NCBI GenBank assembly: GCA_030148365.1 | Contig: JASBTO010000258.1 | Span: 1-19,636 of the forward strand | Direction: 5' to 3' | Length of the DNA stretch: 19,636 bases | DNA from: Kangiellaceae bacterium | Lineage (GTDB): Bacteria; Pseudomonadota; Gammaproteobacteria; Enterobacterales; Kangiellaceae | Part shown: positions 16,567 to 19,636 of the stretch, piece by piece | Position numbering within the stretch: position 1 is the stretch's first letter | Layout: every line of letters begins with the position of its first letter | Made by a program: the position numbers and the translations under genes | The notes under the pieces: model-generated | What the model saw: the letters and a program-made list of their open reading frames with translations, nothing else | Told to the model about the DNA's origin: nothing | Database searches by the model: none

Positions 16567-17637
16567 TCAGTCAATTCCGGCCCTAGCCATTTTTTCCGCG
16601 AGATACTCTTCCGAGTAATTGGCGGCAATTTCCACCCACATAGGCAGATGATCCGACATCTCATGGGTACGCCAGAAAGTCCGGTAATATTGTTTTTTGC
16701 CCCGCTCGGTTCGCGGCTCGCCATTGGATCGAATGTGGTAGCGCTTGCCCATCGGCTCGGCGTAGTCGGCTTCATCTTCCGGCCGATACACGCTCTGGTA
16801 GAAATCGAAAACGCCGGCCCGGCCGGTAAAGTCGAAGCGACCGTGCTCGGTAAAGGCAATCTGGTCGTAGAACTTGTTGCCAACAGCATTGGACGGCAGG
16901 GACTGCAGTTGCTCCGGAATCAGAAACCGGTTGTCCAACAAGGCTTGCATGGTCGCATCACTGGGTTTGAAAATATTGAAGTCCCCGAGTAGCACAAAGT
17001 TCTCCGTCCAGGCCCCCGGGTCTTCAGAGCGCTCCCGGATAAAGGCGGCAATCTGCCGGATTTCCTCCACCCGCTCGGCACTGTTGGCGCTGCTGTCGCC
17101 ATAGAGCACGTGCACAGTAGCCAGAATGAAGCGACTCCAACCGCAGGAAAACCCGCACATGAAGGGCGTACGCGCCACCTGGTTGACCGGAACCATCTCG
17201 CCGTCCGAGCCTTTGACCGGCGGCAGCACCAGCTCGCCGGCAACGCGGCCAAAATGAATTTTGCGCGTGTCGTAAAGAAATGCCATGCGCTCGTCATTAC
17301 CCCGGCGCCCGGCGGTGACATCCGACACAATATAGTCCCACCAGGATCCAAGGCGGTAGCGCAGCCGTTCGATAGCGTCGAGATTGCCGCGCACTTCCTG
17401 GATGGCGATCAGATCGAACCGCGAAATGATCTCGGCAATATACTGGATGGCCTCTTCTGAGCGGCGGCCATAGGCCGGCGAGTCAAACTCGCGGATATTC
17501 CAGGTTGCCAGCACCAAGGTGTCATTCAGATTTCTGTTGGGGATCTCGGCGGAGAGTTGGGCTCGCAGACGTTTCAGACCGCGAAGCGTGCGCTTTCCCT
17601 GGGCGTTGGTTTCTCTGATCTGGTAATAAAATGGCAT
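16567..17637 (-). CDS. Endonuclease/exonuclease/phosphatase (DNase I-like fold) family protein
   Basis: This is a 356-residue cytoplasmic protein of the EEP superfamily of metal-dependent phosphohydrolases. All main active-site motifs are present in order: ATWNIREF (Asn47), LIAIQEVR (Glu81), LATVHVLYG (His176), VLLGDFNIF (Asp219, Asn221) and EMSDHLPMWVEI (Asp329, His330). A short N-terminal extension of about 40 residues (PFYYQIRETNAQGKRTLRGLKRLR) precedes the fold. There is no signal peptide. The substrate, nucleic acid or a small phosphodiester, cannot be told from sequence. The ATG at 17637 was chosen because GGAGG lies five bases upstream; the open frame extends to 17727 without a better start. 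It is divergent from the membrane protein gene at 17907. The superfamily call is firm, the role unknown. Confidence 0.9.
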   Translation of the reverse strand: MPFYYQIRETNAQGKRTLRGLKRLRAQLSAEIPNRNLNDTLVLATWNIREFDSPAYGRRSEEAIQYIAEIISRFDLIAIQEVRGNLDAIERLRYRLGSWWDYIVSDVTAGRRGNDERMAFLYDTRKIHFGRVAGELVLPPVKGSDGEMVPVNQVARTPFMCGFSCGWSRFILATVHVLYGDSSANSAERVEEIRQIAAFIRERSEDPGAWTENFVLLGDFNIFKPSDATMQALLDNRFLIPEQLQSLPSNAVGNKFYDQIAFTEHGRFDFTGRAGVFDFYQSVYRPEDEADYAEPMGKRYHIRSNGEPRTERGKKQYYRTFWRTHEMSDHLPMWVEIAANYSEEYLAEKMARAGID

Positions 17638-17906
17638 CCTGGCCTCCGATTGTTCCGTCAATCTTACCCTTCCGGCACCGAAGCTGCAGAACAGGGCCGT
17701 CTTGACCTGATCCGGCGGCTGGCGCAATCATGGCTTATGTGACCTCCGATAAGCGCCGCAGTCCGATGGAACTGCGGCACTGTCACCAGGACAAGTTCAA
17801 CCTTGCAAGGAATGGCACCACCGATGACTCCTTCTTTGACCGGTACTACAACCGGCTGCACCGCTTCGGAGCTGAAGTCGGCCCGAGCGGCTCCCGGAGA
17901 CCGGCC

Positions 17907-19049
17907 GTGAGCTGGAGCTGGTGGGGACTGCCCGGCCTGTTGTTGCTTTTTGCCGCCTGGGGCGCTGCGCTGATTGCCCTGCTCATCCGGCCGTACCGGC
18001 AAATCAACCGGCAACTGGCGTTGGTGCTGTTTCTGGAAGGCGTCAACGCAGGTTTCAGCACCGGACTGATTTTTATCCTCGACAATGAGCAATGGGCTCG
18101 CCTCGTCGCCATGATCGGCACCTCGGCGGCGGCGGCCCTGCCTCTGCAATACCTGATTTTCCTGGGTGCGTCTCTCAACACGCCACTGGTCCGGATTTTC
18201 CGCATGCGGGGTGTCAAATGGCTGTTTGGCATCCTCAGCGTGGCCGCCAGTGCGACCGTGCTGCTCTGGCCTGAACTCTTCATCACGGATCTCTACCACC
18301 CGGGCTGGGCGACCTGGAATTTTCAGTACCGAGGCTACAGCCTGGTGATGACGAACTTCTATGGCCTGGCCTCACTGTTCGGACTGATTGCCGCTATCCA
18401 TGTATTGCGTTTGTCCGACAAGGGGACTGTGTCCCGCAATCGGGCGGTCTGGTTTGCCATAGCGTTCGGGCTGCGAGATTCGGTGATCGCAATTCTGCTC
18501 CTGTTGTTCCCGTTGCTGAGGCCGATACCTTTTTGGGGCGACGTACTCTACAACCCGGCACAGAGTTTTTTCTACCTGGTCTATGTGGTACTGCTCGCCT
18601 ACGGCGTACTTCGTTCCCAACTGTTCGGCATCGATCTGAAAATTCGTTTCGCGGTTCAGCAGGGAACCGTCGGCGCCCTGGTTGCCGGTACCTTTCTGAT
18701 TGCCAGCGAGTTACTGGAAGATCTTTTCCCGGTGGACGGGCTGGCTCTCGGCGTGCTGCTCGCCCTGACCATCGCCATCGTCCTGCGCCCTGCCCAGCGC
18801 ATTGCCGAACGGGTCGCGCAGCAACTCATGCCCGGGGTCCGGCAGACGTCCCGTTATCTTGAACAACGCAAACTCGAAGTCTACCGGGGCGCCCTGGAGG
18901 CAGCCCTCGAAGACAACCGGATCACCGACACCGAGCAGGCCATTATCCTGCGCTTGCGGGAGAAGCTGGAAATCTCGGAGTTCGAGGCGCGCATGATTGA
19001 AAAGCAGGTCGGGATCCAGCCGGAGCAACTGAACAGCAGCAGGCCCTGA
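17907..19049 (+). CDS. Polytopic membrane protein resembling a 7TM sensor module without kinase domain
   Basis: This encodes about 380 residues if started at the GTG at 17907, which has GGAG eight bases upstream. The frame is open back to an ATG at 17730, adding 59 hydrophilic residues without a Shine-Dalgarno, so the start is uncertain. It has about nine hydrophobic helices, the first at WWGLPGLLLLFAAWGAALIA. The segment VLRSQLFGIDLKIRFAVQQG resembles the N-terminal sensor region of 7TM histidine kinases. After the last helix comes a region ending in ALEDNRITDTEQAIILRLRE, a small helical tail of a kind seen in other signalling or TerB-like proteins. No H-box, ATPase, GGDEF or other output domain follows. 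It may be a sensor that works through a partner, but the function is unknown. Confidence 0.8.
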   Translation: MSWSWWGLPGLLLLFAAWGAALIALLIRPYRQINRQLALVLFLEGVNAGFSTGLIFILDNEQWARLVAMIGTSAAAALPLQYLIFLGASLNTPLVRIFRMRGVKWLFGILSVAASATVLLWPELFITDLYHPGWATWNFQYRGYSLVMTNFYGLASLFGLIAAIHVLRLSDKGTVSRNRAVWFAIAFGLRDSVIAILLLLFPLLRPIPFWGDVLYNPAQSFFYLVYVVLLAYGVLRSQLFGIDLKIRFAVQQGTVGALVAGTFLIASELLEDLFPVDGLALGVLLALTIAIVLRPAQRIAERVAQQLMPGVRQTSRYLEQRKLEVYRGALEAALEDNRITDTEQAIILRLREKLEISEFEARMIEKQVGIQPEQLNSSRP

Positions 19050-19106
19050 TCGTCCACGCCGCCAGTCGCTCCGGGAACCAAACTTTCCAGCCTGCAGGCG
19101 AGCAAC

Positions 19107-19123
19107 CGTTTTCTGAAAAAACG
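19107..19123. repeat. Inverted repeat upstream of the sigma54-type promoter
   Basis: CGTTTT-CTGAA-AAAACG is a perfect 6-bp inverted repeat with a 5-base centre. It lies about 105-120 bases before the predicted start of the secreted protein gene. That is where enhancer-binding activators of sigma54 promoters usually bind, but it could also be a weak transcript end for the upstream membrane protein gene. No T run directly follows, so termination is less likely. Confidence 0.3.
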
Positions 19124-19165
19124 TCAATATTTTTTACACTTTGAGGAGCCGTTGCAAAGCCGGGA

Positions 19166-19190
19166 TTTTTAACCTGTTGGTTTTTAACCT
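19166..19190 (+). repeat. Pair of 10-bp direct repeats TTTTTAACCT
   Basis: TTTTTAACCT occurs at 19166-19175 and again at 19181-19190, a 15-base period. The repeats lie about 40-60 bases upstream of the predicted transcript start, just ahead of the -24 element. The position suggests a regulator binding site; no known operator consensus was recognised. Confidence 0.45.
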
Positions 19191-19201
19191 CTTTTTGTAG
19201 G

Positions 19202-19217
19202 TGGCTCAATTATTGCT
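19202..19217 (+). promoter_or_regulatory. Sigma54 (RpoN) -24/-12 promoter
   Basis: TGGCTCAATTATTGCT matches the RpoN consensus TGGCACG-N4-TTGCW at nearly all fixed positions. The invariant GG (19203-19204) and GC (19215-19216) are separated by exactly ten bases. The transcript would start near 19228, leaving a leader of about 48 bases to the ATG at 19276. The strand and position fit the downstream secreted protein gene. RpoN promoters need an ATP-dependent enhancer-binding activator, which is not in the window. Confidence 0.7.
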
Positions 19218-19275
19218 TATATTTTAATCTCAAAAAGAAATATTAAATAATACGTATACCGGAAGGACATAAATC

Positions 19276-19636
19276 ATGAAAAAGTATCTTGTCGGCATCC
19301 TGTTGATGACAACTGCTGCCCTGACTTTCACAGCAATGGCAAACCCTCTCACCGATGGCTTTACCGGCGGCAACCGGTTCGGCATTTTTTATGCCGGCAG
19401 CACCGGGGATGTCGTCGGTTTCTCGTTTACCGCCGATGCCGATTTGACTGTAACCGATCTCGGCATTCTCAACGATCCCTACGATGGCGTGCTCGACAGT
19501 GCACACAGGGTTGGCCTCTGGAACATGGACGGCCAAACCCTGCTCGGGTCGGTCTCGGTCGACAGCACCGGCACCAGGGTTGGCGATTTCTTATACGCGA
19601 CTCTGGGAACATCAATCAACCTGACCGCCGGCATGG
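19276..19636 (+). CDS. Secreted protein with DUF4082-like domain, probable PEP-CTERM type (cut by window edge)
   Basis: The first 120 codons are visible and the 3' end is outside the window. A classical signal peptide is present: MKK, a hydrophobic core, and a likely cleavage after TAMA (residue 22). The mature part starts NPLTDGFTGGNRFGI. Residues about 45-120 (VVGFSFTADADLTVTDLGIL, then HRVGLWNMDGQTLLGSVSV and INLTAGM) follow the pattern of the DUF4082 domain, a beta-sandwich common in PEP-CTERM and related exosortase substrates. The sorting signal itself would be at the missing C-terminus, so PEP-CTERM membership is inferred. The ATG at 19276 has GGAAGG nine bases upstream. It is preceded by a sigma54-type promoter, so it is probably a regulated surface or matrix protein. 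Confidence 0.8.
   Translation, partial: MKKYLVGILLMTTAALTFTAMANPLTDGFTGGNRFGIFYAGSTGDVVGFSFTADADLTVTDLGILNDPYDGVLDSAHRVGLWNMDGQTLLGSVSVDSTGTRVGDFLYATLGTSINLTAGM

Noticed and set aside
17664..18299. 211-codon minus-strand frame over the membrane protein
   Set aside because: It is antisense to a gene with clear membrane helices; the sequence is a Gln/Arg/Glu-rich shadow.

Overview
The window is about 19.6 kb of moderately GC-rich DNA. It is dominated by one complete, leftward (minus-strand) 14-subunit operon for respiratory complex I, nuoA to nuoN. Several traits point to a proteobacterium, most likely a gammaproteobacterium: separate nuoC and nuoD, a NuoG without the N7 cluster, a REP-associated transposase gene, a gammaproteobacterial-style initiator tRNA, and a probable PEP-CTERM-type secreted protein. 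This assignment is inferred from gene content and is not proven.

Layout from right to left on the minus strand. An EEP-fold (DNase I-like) phosphohydrolase gene (16567-17637) is followed by a RAYT/Y1 transposase gene (15744-16412). A 289-bp promoter region comes next, with an extended -10 element and an AT-rich upstream patch. Then come nuoA-B-C-D-E-F-G-H-I-J-K-L-M-N (15454 down to 1245), packed with overlaps such as ATGA, GTGA and TGATG, or gaps of a few bases. After nuoN, on the same strand, lie a predicted lipoprotein (558-1169) and a small CoA-binding protein (146-535). An initiator tRNA-fMet gene with its own good sigma70-type promoter follows and is cut by the left edge. In many proteobacteria this tRNA precedes rimP-nusA-infB, so that cluster is expected just outside the window.

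On the plus strand at the right end there is a polytopic membrane protein (17907-19049). It resembles the 7TM sensor half of a histidine kinase but has no kinase domain. After a 226-bp intergenic region comes the start of a secreted protein gene (19276 to the right edge) with a DUF4082-like, PEP-CTERM-associated domain. That intergenic region holds a very good sigma54 (RpoN) -24/-12 promoter match, a pair of 10-bp direct repeats and an inverted repeat.

How the genes work together: the Nuo subunits form the NADH:quinone oxidoreductase. NuoE, F and G take electrons from NADH. NuoB, C, D and I pass them to quinone. NuoA, H, J, K, L, M and N form the proton-pumping membrane arm. All cofactor-binding cysteines and the main membrane Glu/Lys residues I checked are present, so the complex looks functional. 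The most unusual signals are outside the operon: the sigma54-type promoter of the secreted protein gene, the RAYT whose HUH motif reads H-V-D, the kinase-less sensor-like membrane protein, and a perfect palindrome inside the tRNA promoter spacer.
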